Origin: JBEISR01 sp044337705
Lineage (GTDB): Bacteria > Planctomycetota > Planctomycetia > Pirellulales > Pirellulaceae
Assembly: GCA_044337705.1 (NCBI GenBank)
Contig: JBIINB010000001.1
Span: forward strand, 66,846-130,845
Reading direction: 5' to 3'
DNA: 64,000 bases
In this document: in pieces, positions 37,312 through 45,940 of the stretch
How positions within the stretch are numbered: the first letter of the stretch is position 1
Layout of the letters: each line of letters opens with the position of its first letter
Translations under genes and position numbers: made by a program
The notes under the pieces: model-generated
What the model was told of the DNA's origin: nothing
The model's input: only the letters and a program-made list of their open reading frames with translations
The model's database searches: none

Positions 37312-38016
37312 ATGCATCTGCTCCTGACAAACGACGACGGTTACGAAGCTCTCGGACTCCAGCAACTGGTCAACAGGCTGACACAACTGGCCGTTCGGGT
37401 CACCGTGGTGGCCCCCGATCGCTGCTGGAGCCATTGTGGTCACAGCGTGACGGCAGGTGGACCGATGAAGCTATGGGAGGACGCGCCGAATCGATATCGA
37501 TTGCAAGGTTCACCGGCGGATTGCGTTCGCGTCGCCCTGGGGGCATTGCAGTTGCAGCCGGACTGGGTGATCTCGGGAATCAATGCTGGCGCCAATCTCG
37601 GCTCGGATATCTGGGAAAGCGGCACCGTTGCGGCTGCCCGCGAAGCTGCGCTCCATGGATACCCAGCCATAGCCATCTCCCAGTACCGCCATCCATCGGT
37701 CGATCTCGACTGGCCATCGTCTGCAATCCGCGCTAGCCAATTGCTGAGCCAGATCTACTCCAGACCTACGCATGGTAACGGTCTCTGGAACCTCAACCTG
37801 CCCGCGATCGACTCCTCGATGCCCCTGCCCGAAATGGTCCAGTGCAAGGTGGACCCCAGCCGTCGCCCGATGGTCTGGAGACGCGAGGCCGATGGTGTGC
37901 ATGCGTCGGGCGACTACCATCAAAGGCCAAGGCATTCGGGAAGCGACGTCGACCACTGCTTCTCTGGTTCCCCTTCGCTCAGCTGGATTCCACTGCATCA
38001 TTCGAACGAATCGTGA
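37312..38016 (+). CDS. surE: SurE, 5'/3'-nucleotidase
   Basis: Metal-dependent nucleoside monophosphate phosphatase of the SurE family. The N-terminal metal site NDDG is at residues 7-10; CWSHCGHSVT supplies the usual Ser region, and WVISGINAGANLGSDIWESGTVAAAREA is the core family signature. The length, 234 residues, is slightly short. The C-terminal part after MPLPE is less conserved. It begins 3 bp after the aminotransferase stop, so the two are co-translated. Confidence 0.93.
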   Translation: MHLLLTNDDGYEALGLQQLVNRLTQLAVRVTVVAPDRCWSHCGHSVTAGGPMKLWEDAPNRYRLQGSPADCVRVALGALQLQPDWVISGINAGANLGSDIWESGTVAAAREAALHGYPAIAISQYRHPSVDLDWPSSAIRASQLLSQIYSRPTHGNGLWNLNLPAIDSSMPLPEMVQCKVDPSRRPMVWRREADGVHASGDYHQRPRHSGSDVDHCFSGSPSLSWIPLHHSNES

Positions 38017-38038
38017 CAAGCCAGAGGCAGGTACCCTG

Positions 38039-38662
38039 ATGGTGCTTATCGGAACTTGGAACTGGTGCTCCACGAAGGAAAGAGGGCACTTTGAATGCCC
38101 TCATTGCAAATTCTCGCAACCCTACCGGTGGCGACAATGCCGCACCTACCTTACGCTCTACCTGGTGCCGGTCCTGCCTCTAGGATCGGTGGTCGATTCG
38201 ATCCAATGCAGTCACTGCAAGAATCTGTTTGCTCCCCATGTGCTGGGGGACAACCAGCAACATCCAGAACGGGCCGTCACCCAGTTCAGTTCGGAAGAGG
38301 AACTGTGTGTATGGATCGCTGCGGTCCTATGCGATGATGGGAAGGTCGAAGAATCGGAGATACGCGCAGCAAGAATCGCTTATCAAAAACTGACCGGCGA
38401 ACCGCTCTCCCGGGACGAACTGGGGGCTTGGTGCGGATGGGTCCAGACCGCCGGCATCCACTCCCTTGGATGGCTGCAGCAGAGCTACAGACAATGGAAT
38501 CTTCAGCGACGCAAGGAAATGCTCCAGGCGATGTTCTTCTGTGCCAGCAGCACCGGAACGCTGTCTCCCAACCGCATGATGACACTCAAACAGTGCCAAC
38601 AGCTGCTCGATTACGACGAAGAGGAGTATCGTCGCGCCATCGAGGAGACGCTGGATTGGTGA
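38039..38662 (+). CDS. Zinc-ribbon protein with TerB-like helical domain
   Basis: A 207-residue cytosolic protein. Two CxxC pairs (Cys20/Cys23 and Cys57/Cys60) frame a zinc ribbon around a hydrophobic stretch (YLTLYLVPVLPLG), a layout known from zinc-ribbon proteins of the TerB/DUF family. Residues about 80-205 are helical and acidic (EEELCVWIAAVLCDDGKVEE, ARIAYQKLTGEPLSRDELG) as in TerB-like or calcium-sensing helical domains. No function can be assigned; it may form an operon with degT and surE, 22 bp after the latter. Confidence 0.7.
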   Translation: MVLIGTWNWCSTKERGHFECPHCKFSQPYRWRQCRTYLTLYLVPVLPLGSVVDSIQCSHCKNLFAPHVLGDNQQHPERAVTQFSSEEELCVWIAAVLCDDGKVEESEIRAARIAYQKLTGEPLSRDELGAWCGWVQTAGIHSLGWLQQSYRQWNLQRRKEMLQAMFFCASSTGTLSPNRMMTLKQCQQLLDYDEEEYRRAIEETLDW

Positions 38663-38679
38663 TATTCGCTTGGCTCCAG

Positions 38680-38699
38680 GGCCCCCCTAAGGGCCTTTC
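38680..38699 (+). terminator. Weak candidate terminator
   Basis: GGCCC (38680-38684) and GGGCC (38691-38695) can pair around a 6-nt loop, followed by TTTCGG. The stem is short and the T-run poor, so this is only a possibility between the zinc-ribbon and AIM24 genes. Confidence 0.25.
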
Positions 38700-38767
38700 G
38701 GTTTGCTAGGATAGCAGCCTACCAACTGGGCCAGCGGCAGGGAAAGGATGCGAAAGGGGGTGAGACT

Positions 38768-39436
38768 ATGGCGAAGTTTGAGATCGAGTCCTCGGAGGGG
38801 ACGCGCTGGGTCCGCACGATCCTCGAGAATGAATCGATTCGGACTCGCAAAGGAAACCTCAACCGGATCGATGGCCAGGTCGCCATGACATGGCCGTTGC
38901 CTCGCTTTATGGATCTATGGATCTCGCTGATCGCGAAAGAATCGCCCTGGCGCCCCAGGTTTGAGGGAACCGGTGAAGTCCACCTGAAACCAAGCCTCGG
39001 AGGTTTTGAGGTGCTGGAGGCGACAGAAGACGACACCTGGATTTTCCGCGATGGCACCTTCTGGGCATCCGAGGAGTCAATCAAGCTGACGTTGCGGCGC
39101 GAGAAAATGCTGACCGCATTCTGGGCGGATGAGGGGTTGCTGTGGTGGCAGACGGCGGCAAGAGGCAATGGCAAGATCGTCATCGCTACACCCGGCCCCA
39201 TCGAGGTGGTGGAACTTCACGACGAACACGTGGTGGTTTCCAGCGACTATGTGATCGCCAGAACCAACGGCATCCGCTTCACAATCGGTCGAGCCGCCAA
39301 ATCGCTCATCGCCCATTGGCTCAGTGGCGACGGCCCTTCCTACCACTATCGTGGGACAGGCAAACTGCTGGTCTGTCCCGTCCCCTACTGGCGCAATCGC
39401 TTTCAGCAGCAAGATGCCGATCTTCAGACGGTTTGA
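38768..39436 (+). CDS. AIM24-family protein
   Basis: A 222-residue beta-rich protein of the AIM24/DUF124 family. The visible pattern is a duplicated beta-sandwich: WPLPRFMDLWISLI, GTGEVHLKPSLGGFEVLEA and GNGKIVIATPGPIEVVELHD with GTGKLLVCPVPY at the end, matching the Gly-rich strands of that family. No signal peptide. A strong ribosome binding site (GGGGGTGA) precedes the ATG. Biochemical role unknown in bacteria. Confidence 0.75.
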   Translation: MAKFEIESSEGTRWVRTILENESIRTRKGNLNRIDGQVAMTWPLPRFMDLWISLIAKESPWRPRFEGTGEVHLKPSLGGFEVLEATEDDTWIFRDGTFWASEESIKLTLRREKMLTAFWADEGLLWWQTAARGNGKIVIATPGPIEVVELHDEHVVVSSDYVIARTNGIRFTIGRAAKSLIAHWLSGDGPSYHYRGTGKLLVCPVPYWRNRFQQQDADLQTV

Positions 39437-39770
39437 CCCTCTCTTCCTGCCGATGCCGCTGTCGATGCGGTTGTCGATTGATCCGTACCCGACGGCGTCG
39501 ACCGTATTCCAGGAAAACCACTTTCCGGTCCCAACCTTCCAGCCTCCTTTGCTCGGGCTCAGACCTCGCCAAAATGGCCCGGAAAGCTCCAGTCCAGCTG
39601 CCTTCCGTTGTTGCGAATTGGCGTGGTAGTGCCGCCAGGATCGGAGGAAAACCAACCTTCATCTCCTCTTCAGGATGCTGGCTCTACAATCGACCGGATC
39701 AGGGAACCCAGTTTGGGCTACCATACACCCGCACCATGATGCTACTGCGGACGATGGAGCAAAAGACGCC
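39437..39770. other. Intergenic region ahead of the YHYH gene
   Basis: No gene. A short degenerate repeat (TGTCGATGCGGT near 39470 and its variants) is visible. No clear promoter; GGAG at about 39756-39759 may serve the next gene. Confidence 0.4.
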
Positions 39771-40958
39771 ATGCAACGACGGATCCTTCTTCAGCAATTG
39801 CCAAGGTGGCTCGCACTGCCCCTGGCACTGCATCCGCTGCGACTTCAGGGGCACCCCAGCCTCCTAGACGACCCCTCGGAGGCGATTGGTGGACGTTGGT
39901 ACCTGCGGAAGATTCCCGAGAAACCTCCAGTCTATCTCTATCGCGACGGCGACCTTCTTTGCGATCTGTTTTCCTATCACCAGCAGGATTCCAACAACGA
40001 TGGAATCGCCAATGTGCGCATCACGCACGACGAGGAGTTTCTGCTGATCGAAAGCCAGGGCTATCCGAATCACCCCACGGCAATCTTCCCCAATGACTCG
40101 AACCCCAACTCCATTCTTGTCCAGCAGTTCGTCTTTCGCCTGCCATTGACACCGAAGAAAGCCGATTCGATCAGCCGATTGCCTATGGGACCGATCGGTA
40201 TGGCCAGCAATGGCGTCGTCTTTTTCAATCCATTCGAAGCTGGGGGGATGAACGCGGTCGAAGGGTACTCCGAAGTCTGGCTCGACTCATGCTGCGGTCA
40301 TCCACAGCAAAGTGGTGTCTATCACTACCACAAGTATCCAGCTTGCGTGAAAAGTCCATTCAAGGATGACGGAGCCAACCACTCACCGATCCTCGGCTTT
40401 GCCTTTGATGGATTCCCGATCCATGGCCCCTTCGAAAGCCAGCAGCAGTATGCTCGCGACTGTCAGGGCGACTCTGCGCTGGATGTCTGCAATGGACACG
40501 AGGATCCAGTACGTGGCTACCACTATCATGTCACGCCCAATCGGTTTCCCTACATCATCGGAGGTTACCGGGGGATTCCCGAGCCATCAAACAATCGAGG
40601 GATCGGACGCGCGATGGCAGGAGGCCCCATCGTCGACAACCAACAAGGCTCCAGTCGCATCGGCTGGCAAATCGAATCGGTCCAACCTGGAAGTGGAAAA
40701 GCTGGATCGAACATCACCCTCACGGTCACTCTGGAATCGACATTTGCAACGACAGTAACCGACACCCCTTCCTGGTTGCAGGTTGGTCCCGTTGAAGCAA
40801 CTGCAATTCGGCGAGATGGGAAGAAAATCGAAGCCGATCTATCGCTTCCAGAAGACCTCGCCGCTGGCGCACTTCTCGATCTTCACCTGGAATTTCCAGG
40901 CCGTGGAAACCGCCCCGTCGTCATCAAGAAAAACGATCTTTTTCGCCCTCTTCCGTGA
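39771..40958 (+). CDS. Secreted YHYH-domain protein
   Basis: A 395-residue exported protein. A leader with LPRWLALPLALHPLRLQG is followed by a YHYH domain: DSCCGHPQQSGVYHYHKYP, LGFAFDGFPIHGPF and RGYHYHVTPNRFPYIIGGY, rich in His and Tyr that may bind metal. The C-terminal 90 residues form a beta-sandwich-like module (SNITLTVTLES, LDLHLEF). Catalytic role not established. It is followed 9 bp later by a PQQ-type propeller gene, so they probably share a transcript. Confidence 0.88.
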   Translation: MQRRILLQQLPRWLALPLALHPLRLQGHPSLLDDPSEAIGGRWYLRKIPEKPPVYLYRDGDLLCDLFSYHQQDSNNDGIANVRITHDEEFLLIESQGYPNHPTAIFPNDSNPNSILVQQFVFRLPLTPKKADSISRLPMGPIGMASNGVVFFNPFEAGGMNAVEGYSEVWLDSCCGHPQQSGVYHYHKYPACVKSPFKDDGANHSPILGFAFDGFPIHGPFESQQQYARDCQGDSALDVCNGHEDPVRGYHYHVTPNRFPYIIGGYRGIPEPSNNRGIGRAMAGGPIVDNQQGSSRIGWQIESVQPGSGKAGSNITLTVTLESTFATTVTDTPSWLQVGPVEATAIRRDGKKIEADLSLPEDLAAGALLDLHLEFPGRGNRPVVIKKNDLFRPLP

Positions 40959-40967
40959 GTCTCACTC

Positions 40968-42308
40968 ATGCAATATTTCCGATCGGTCGGTACCTCGCGT
41001 CGGTCCTTCCTCTCCCACGCCATCGCTGGATCGATCTTGCCCCTCCCCCAGGGTTCTCCCCGATGCCTGGCAGATCCTCCCAAAGCGTGGAATCGCTTTC
41101 GAGGCGACCAAGGAGCCGGAGTCGGCGCGACAACGCTCCCTCCTCGCTGGGATATCGATCGGCATCTCGCATGGCAATGCCCGCTTCCAGGCCCCGGATC
41201 CTCCAGCCCAGTCATGACGGATGAACTGGTTCTGGTCACCAGTTACTCTGGATACGCGGAGAATCCGCAAGCTCCAGGCGATCTGCGATCGCTCTCAAGG
41301 CACTTGATCGCCGTCGATCGCAAGACAGGAGTCCAACGGTGGCGCTATGATGCTTCCTCCGAGACCGCAGAAGATCCCTTCGAAGGCTATCTGACCGAAC
41401 ACGGCTACGCCAGCAGTACGCCGACCACCGATGGCCAACGCGTCTATGCATTCTTCGGGAAAGATGGTGTTCACGCAGTCGACCTGGATGGCAATCGCCT
41501 GTGGCAGACTTCGGTAGGTACCCAGTCCAGCAATCGGCGTTGGGGCTCTGCCGCCAGCTTGATCCTCTACGACGATCTGGTGATCGTGAACGCATCGGAA
41601 GAGCAGCGCGCGATCATCGCGCTGGAGTCTCAGACGGGAAAGGTCCGCTGGCGAGCCGAAGGCGGGATCCTGGAACTGGCCTACGGCACTCCTTTGATCG
41701 CCAAAGATGCCGGTGGTCAGGATGTATTGATCGTCATCGCCCCAGGGGAAATCTGGGGACTGAACCCCAACAACGGAAAACTGCGATGGTATGCATCCCA
41801 CAGCTTGACCGGAAATGTCTGTCCCAGTGTCCTGGTGCGAGATCAGATTGTCTATGGCTTTGGAGGATTCCGCTCCTCCGGTTCCTTCGCAATGAAACTC
41901 GGTGGCCGTGGTGAACTCAGTAAAGATGCCTTCATTTGGCAAAGCCGCGCCAGTTCCTATGTGGCGACTCCGTTGCTACACCAGGACGCACTCATGTGGC
42001 TGGACGACCGAGGAATCGCGTGGTGCATCCGCGCCTCCGATGGCAAGGAGCTTTATCGCCAGCGGGTCGAGGGACTTCAGGCCAGTGGAAGGCCTGTCTA
42101 CGCATCCCCAGTCCTGGCAGAATCTCATTGGCTTGTCCCGAGTCGCTGGGACGGCATCTTTGCATTCGGTCTGGGAGATTCTTACCAACTGCTGGCCCAG
42201 AACCGACTTCCCAACGACGACAGCGAATTCAATGCCACGCCGGCGATCGATCGCGGGGACCTCCTGCTGCGATCCAACAAGGCGCTCTACTGCCTGCGAA
42301 ACAGTTAG
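40968..42308 (+). CDS. Tat-exported PQQ-type beta-propeller protein
   Basis: A 446-residue protein with a twin-arginine leader (SRRSFLSHAIAGSIL) and then repeated blades of the pyrrolo-quinoline-quinone/BamB type (LIAVDRKTGVQRWRYDA, VHAVDLDGNRLWQTSVG, IIALESQTGKVRWRAEGG, IWGLNPNNGKLRWY). Such A-x-D-x-x-T-G-x-x-x-W repeats can bind PQQ or act as scaffolds; the PQQ-coordinating residues cannot be judged. It follows the YHYH gene by 9 bp. Confidence 0.9.
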   Translation: MQYFRSVGTSRRSFLSHAIAGSILPLPQGSPRCLADPPKAWNRFRGDQGAGVGATTLPPRWDIDRHLAWQCPLPGPGSSSPVMTDELVLVTSYSGYAENPQAPGDLRSLSRHLIAVDRKTGVQRWRYDASSETAEDPFEGYLTEHGYASSTPTTDGQRVYAFFGKDGVHAVDLDGNRLWQTSVGTQSSNRRWGSAASLILYDDLVIVNASEEQRAIIALESQTGKVRWRAEGGILELAYGTPLIAKDAGGQDVLIVIAPGEIWGLNPNNGKLRWYASHSLTGNVCPSVLVRDQIVYGFGGFRSSGSFAMKLGGRGELSKDAFIWQSRASSYVATPLLHQDALMWLDDRGIAWCIRASDGKELYRQRVEGLQASGRPVYASPVLAESHWLVPSRWDGIFAFGLGDSYQLLAQNRLPNDDSEFNATPAIDRGDLLLRSNKALYCLRNS

Positions 42309-42442
42309 CGCTTTGTCACACCGATCTTGAGGTTCCTCGGACTTCTGGTCCGTCAAAAGAGACTTGCACCGATGGAGTGCACGTCCAACCTGAAAAAGGA
42401 ATCAAAGCTAGTTTCGCGATTTGCCAAACCACCGTAGGCGGC

Positions 42443-43531
42443 TCAAGTGCTGGCGCGTGACTCTTCATCGATTTTCGTAAAAATCATCCGCCCCGCATTC
42501 GTCTGGTAGGTGGTCGTCACCATGACGGGCACTGTCGATCCGATCCGGTCGCGCCCCCCTTCCACCACCACCATCGTTCCGTCATCAAGGTATCCGACCC
42601 CCTGATCGTGCCCTTCCCCCGGCTTGACCACCCGCACCTGAAAACTCTCGCCAGGCATGTACTGAGGACGCAGGGCGTTTGCGATTTCATTCAGGTTGAT
42701 CACGTCGACATTGTGCAACTTGGCTACCTTGTTGAGATTGTAGTCCCCGGTGACGATTTTCCCGTCGATCTGCTTTGCCAGCAGCACAAGCTTCATGTCG
42801 ACCGACTGGCCTGCAAACTCAGGAAGATCGCGGTCGTACATCTGAAAATCAATCCGCTCGTGCGACCGAAGCCGATTGAGGATATCCAGCCCGCGCCGCC
42901 CCCGAACCCGCCTCAACCGGTCCTGACTGTCGGCGATGGCCTGCAGTTCCACCAGCACAAATCGCGGCATGATCAACTGACTGTCCAGAATGGCGGTGTC
43001 GGCCAGATCCGCCAGTCGGCCATCGATCACGCTGCTGGTGTCCAGGATCAATGGCCGCCTCCCCTTCAGATCGCGAGCGAATTCAACATAAGGGATCACA
43101 AAGCGAAAATCATCCTTGGTTTGAATCAAGAGACTGATACAGCCGTAGCATAAAACCGCCGCCAGCAGCAACTGAATGTTCCCTTGATTGGGATTGTCCT
43201 GCAGCAATGGGGTCAAAGCGACGGAAAGGAGGTAGGTCAGCAGAATGCCGACCAGCAGGCCAAAGTAAATCGCTGAAATCACCTCGATTCGCTTGCGCGG
43301 CGTCCACACGTCAATTGCGATCACCGACAGGGCCAACAGAATCACTCCCCCGAAGATGGGGTAAGGAATCCATTCAGGCCCTTGATTGTTGCTGCGGACA
43401 AAAAGAGTTGCCACTCCGGCAGCCACCGCGATGAAGACCAAGCGAAGGATCAGCATCGGCAGGTTGCGCACGGGGCTGGTTGGAACCCCCAGATCTTTGG
43501 TTGGATTCAGTGGCGGACGATCAAGTGACAT
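42443..43531 (-). CDS. Membrane protein with PIN and TRAM domains (YacL-like)
   Basis: A 362-residue protein. Four TM helices in the first 140 residues (MLILRLVFIAVAAGVATLFV, IFGGVILLALSVIAIDVW, YFGLLVGILLTYLLSVAL, LLLAAVLCYGCISLLI) precede a PIN nuclease domain (LILDTSSVIDGRL, LDILNRL, VDMKLVLLAKQIDGKIVTGDYNL) with the acidic residues in place, and a C-terminal TRAM domain (GESFQVRVVKPGEGHDQGVGY). Related Gram-positive proteins are called YacL. Probably an RNA-binding or RNA-cleaving protein at the inner membrane. ATG 43531 is preferred over a GTG 9 nt earlier. Confidence 0.92.
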   Translation of the reverse strand: MSLDRPPLNPTKDLGVPTSPVRNLPMLILRLVFIAVAAGVATLFVRSNNQGPEWIPYPIFGGVILLALSVIAIDVWTPRKRIEVISAIYFGLLVGILLTYLLSVALTPLLQDNPNQGNIQLLLAAVLCYGCISLLIQTKDDFRFVIPYVEFARDLKGRRPLILDTSSVIDGRLADLADTAILDSQLIMPRFVLVELQAIADSQDRLRRVRGRRGLDILNRLRSHERIDFQMYDRDLPEFAGQSVDMKLVLLAKQIDGKIVTGDYNLNKVAKLHNVDVINLNEIANALRPQYMPGESFQVRVVKPGEGHDQGVGYLDDGTMVVVEGGRDRIGSTVPVMVTTTYQTNAGRMIFTKIDEESRAST

Positions 43532-43635
43532 AGCGATCACTGGCTGGGAGAATGCGAAAAAGGGTCTGTGGAGATCCTATGGCGATTTTACTCTTCCACC
43601 AGCCAAAAACCCAAAGGCTTCACCTTTTTTAGGGG

Positions 43636-44940
43636 TCAGAAAGGAAGTTTTCCAGTCAAAGGCTTGGGGATGTAGGAACTATTCCGTTGGCGCACGATTT
43701 CGACGCGCACCATGGAGTCGGGGTTTACCCCCGCATACTCCTCTTTGGCATCCTTGGAGCTTAAATCGATCTTGGTCAGTTCCCCAAGCACTTCCATTCC
43801 CTCGATGACGCGGCCGAAGACGCAGTATTCACCGTTCATCGGGGGAGATGCGAGCAGGTCGAAAAAGAATTGAGCAGAACCGGAATCGTAATCGGTGGCC
43901 TGTGTGACCGGATCGGATCCCAGCGCGACAGCGACGCTTCCGCGAAAATGCTTGCGGGCTCTCGGGGACTTCATCTCACCTCGTACCGTATATCCCGCCG
44001 AACCACTTCCATCCCCTCGTTCGCAACCGGTTTGCGCGACGAAGTGCTTGAGCACCCGGAAGATCGGACGCCCATCGTAGAATCCATTCTTCGCAAGGTA
44101 GAGGAAATTAGCGACCGTTTCCGGGGCATCATCTTCGAAAAGCTCCAGGACGATCACACCTTTGGTGGTTGAGATGCGGACTCTTGGCAGATCGTCGGCC
44201 TGGGCTTCGGCTTCCCGCAACTCCAGTTCCTTCTTCCAATCCTCTTTCAGTTGCTCGATCGACTGAAGCACTTGCGGAGGGACCGCCGTATCGACCCCGC
44301 CCTGGATCGCTCGCCGCAAACACTGCTCGGAGAATTCAAAATCGTGCTCTCCGAAAGCGGCCAGTCCAGCGATGCCATCGAGATTGGGGTTTGGATACTT
44401 CTGTTCCACCAGCACCTTACCAACTTCATTCATTCCATCGAATCGGTCGGCTTCGCATTCCTCTTGGAGCATTCCAAAGAGGAGATCCCCGACGGTGGAG
44501 TATCGCTGGGAATCACTGCGATACAGGTCGATAGCCGCTTTTCGGAATCGTTGACTTGCCTCGCGTGTAGCCTGCGATACCTTCTGCCATTCCTCCAACT
44601 TGGAATCACGATCGGCAGACAGATCGGTGTGATGCTCGACAATCTTCCGCCGAAGATTCTTCATCTGATTTTTCAATTCAGCCAACTGCTCCCGGTAGGC
44701 TTGCGCCAGAGGGCTGCTGTCGCTCTCAGGAACCTGACCGGCATCGGGTGCAATCGCGGGTGGCTCATTACCGGTCGCGGCAGCATCTTGGCCGAAGGCC
44801 ATCGGTGCTATGCCGCTGGTCATCCAAGCGAGAAGCAACCCTGGGATTCCCAAGGCCATCATTGCTTTGGCCTTTCCAGCTTGATCCATCGCCAGGCGGA
44901 TCCCGCTGCGGACTAGTTCGTTTTTCTTTCCCGGTTGCAT
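43636..44940 (-). CDS. Exported cyclophilin-type peptidyl-prolyl isomerase
   Basis: The C-terminal 190 residues are a cyclophilin domain: RISTTKGVIVLELFEDDAP, ETVANFLYLAKNGFYDGRPI, FRVLKHFVAQTGCERGDGSG, SAQFFFDLLASPPMNGEYCV, FGRVIEGMEVL. The usual catalytic Arg is present (PIFRVL), and FFFDL corresponds to the FFI motif. A hydrophobic leader (MMALGIPGLLLAWMTSGIAP) exports it, and a coiled-coil stretch (EQLAELKNQMKNLRRKIVEH) follows. ATG 44940 is chosen for AAGAGG 9 nt upstream; ATG 44991 is in frame and would add 17 residues. Assists folding in the periplasm. Confidence 0.9.
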   Translation of the reverse strand: MQPGKKNELVRSGIRLAMDQAGKAKAMMALGIPGLLLAWMTSGIAPMAFGQDAAATGNEPPAIAPDAGQVPESDSSPLAQAYREQLAELKNQMKNLRRKIVEHHTDLSADRDSKLEEWQKVSQATREASQRFRKAAIDLYRSDSQRYSTVGDLLFGMLQEECEADRFDGMNEVGKVLVEQKYPNPNLDGIAGLAAFGEHDFEFSEQCLRRAIQGGVDTAVPPQVLQSIEQLKEDWKKELELREAEAQADDLPRVRISTTKGVIVLELFEDDAPETVANFLYLAKNGFYDGRPIFRVLKHFVAQTGCERGDGSGSAGYTVRGEMKSPRARKHFRGSVAVALGSDPVTQATDYDSGSAQFFFDLLASPPMNGEYCVFGRVIEGMEVLGELTKIDLSSKDAKEEYAGVNPDSMVRVEIVRQRNSSYIPKPLTGKLPF

Positions 44941-44980
44941 TCGCAGCATCCTCTTCCGCAAGTCGAGCAAGGCGGACCCA

Positions 44981-45012
44981 ATATTTTCCATACGCGATAT
45001 TTTCCATACGCG
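44981..45012. repeat. Exact 16-bp tandem duplication
   Basis: ATATTTTCCATACGCG occurs at 44981-44996 and again at 44997-45012 with no gap or mismatch. It lies in the divergent region (44941-45247) between the cyclophilin and rsmD genes. On the minus strand each unit contains an ATG, so candidate start codons are duplicated out of frame. Nothing else is seen in this region. Confidence 0.95.
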
Positions 45013-45247
45013 CCAGCTGCCCCATCGGTTCGGTCACCTGGACAGCCCTCAAGGGGGTTCATGGTACGTCGCATCCACCCTGGATGGCAATTGCCTTGGA
45101 AGCCCAACGAGAAGTTTGGAGGATTCGACCAAGAAGTGCCGGAAGGTGGAAAACCGGCGAACGGACAACGCACCAGCGGTGAATCGCGTAGAATGCTGCC
45201 ATGCGGCAAACAGAACCATCGCCGTCGAATCCCTTCGGAGGCTATGG

Positions 45248-45904
45248 ATGCCACGCAAAAGCCGCTCGCCGCAACCTTCGAACTCCAACCTGCGGGGATC
45301 GGTGCGGATTATCGCCGGTTCAATGCGGGGCCGTTCGATTCCGTTTCTTGTCTCCGAAGCGACGCGGCCCATGAAGGATAAAACCAGGGGTGCGATTTTC
45401 AACATCATCGGACCGAGCCTGGAAGGGTTCCGGGTTTTCGATCTATTCGCCGGGACTGGGATTCTGGCGATGGAGTCCTTATCCAGGGGGGCGATCAGTG
45501 CAACGGTGGTGGAGCTGGACCACCGAAGGGCCAAAGCGATCGATCAGGCAGGCAGAACCTTGTTGCTGACCTCGAGATTGCGAGTCGTTTCCGCTGATGC
45601 CTTTGCATGGTCCGAACGGTGGCTCAAGGGGACTGAAGCGTCTCCGATGGTCGAGCCTTGGGTGGTGTTCTTTTGCCCCCCGTACCCCATGTGGGATGCG
45701 GACCCAGCCCAGATGGAACGCCTGATCCAACTCTGGGCACAAGCTGCCCCAGCAGGATCGGTCTTAGTGGCCGAATCGCCGGAGCGTCGAGTCGACCACA
45801 ACCTGCCATCAGCTCCTTGGCAATGGGAGTCCAGGCGTTATCCACCGGCCAATGTGCTGTTCGGATGGTATACCGTAGAGTCACCAGGCCCCGCGCTGGA
45901 GTGA
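45248..45904 (+). CDS. rsmD: RsmD-like 16S rRNA guanine-N2 methyltransferase
   Basis: SAM-dependent methyltransferase expected to modify G966 of 16S rRNA (218 residues). RIIAGSMRGRSIPF and TRPMKDKTRGAIFNIIG are typical RsmD starts, and VFDLFAGTGILAMESLSRGA is the SAM-binding loop. The catalytic (D/N)PPY motif reads CPPYPM (VVFFCPPYPM), so the acidic or amide residue is replaced by Cys; whether the enzyme is active is uncertain. ATG 45248 is chosen because homology starts there. It converges on the PP2C gene with a 36-bp gap. Confidence 0.85.
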   Translation: MPRKSRSPQPSNSNLRGSVRIIAGSMRGRSIPFLVSEATRPMKDKTRGAIFNIIGPSLEGFRVFDLFAGTGILAMESLSRGAISATVVELDHRRAKAIDQAGRTLLLTSRLRVVSADAFAWSERWLKGTEASPMVEPWVVFFCPPYPMWDADPAQMERLIQLWAQAAPAGSVLVAESPERRVDHNLPSAPWQWESRRYPPANVLFGWYTVESPGPALE

Positions 45905-45940
45905 CCTTCTGCGGTCATAGAAAGCAGGCGGTATCTCACT

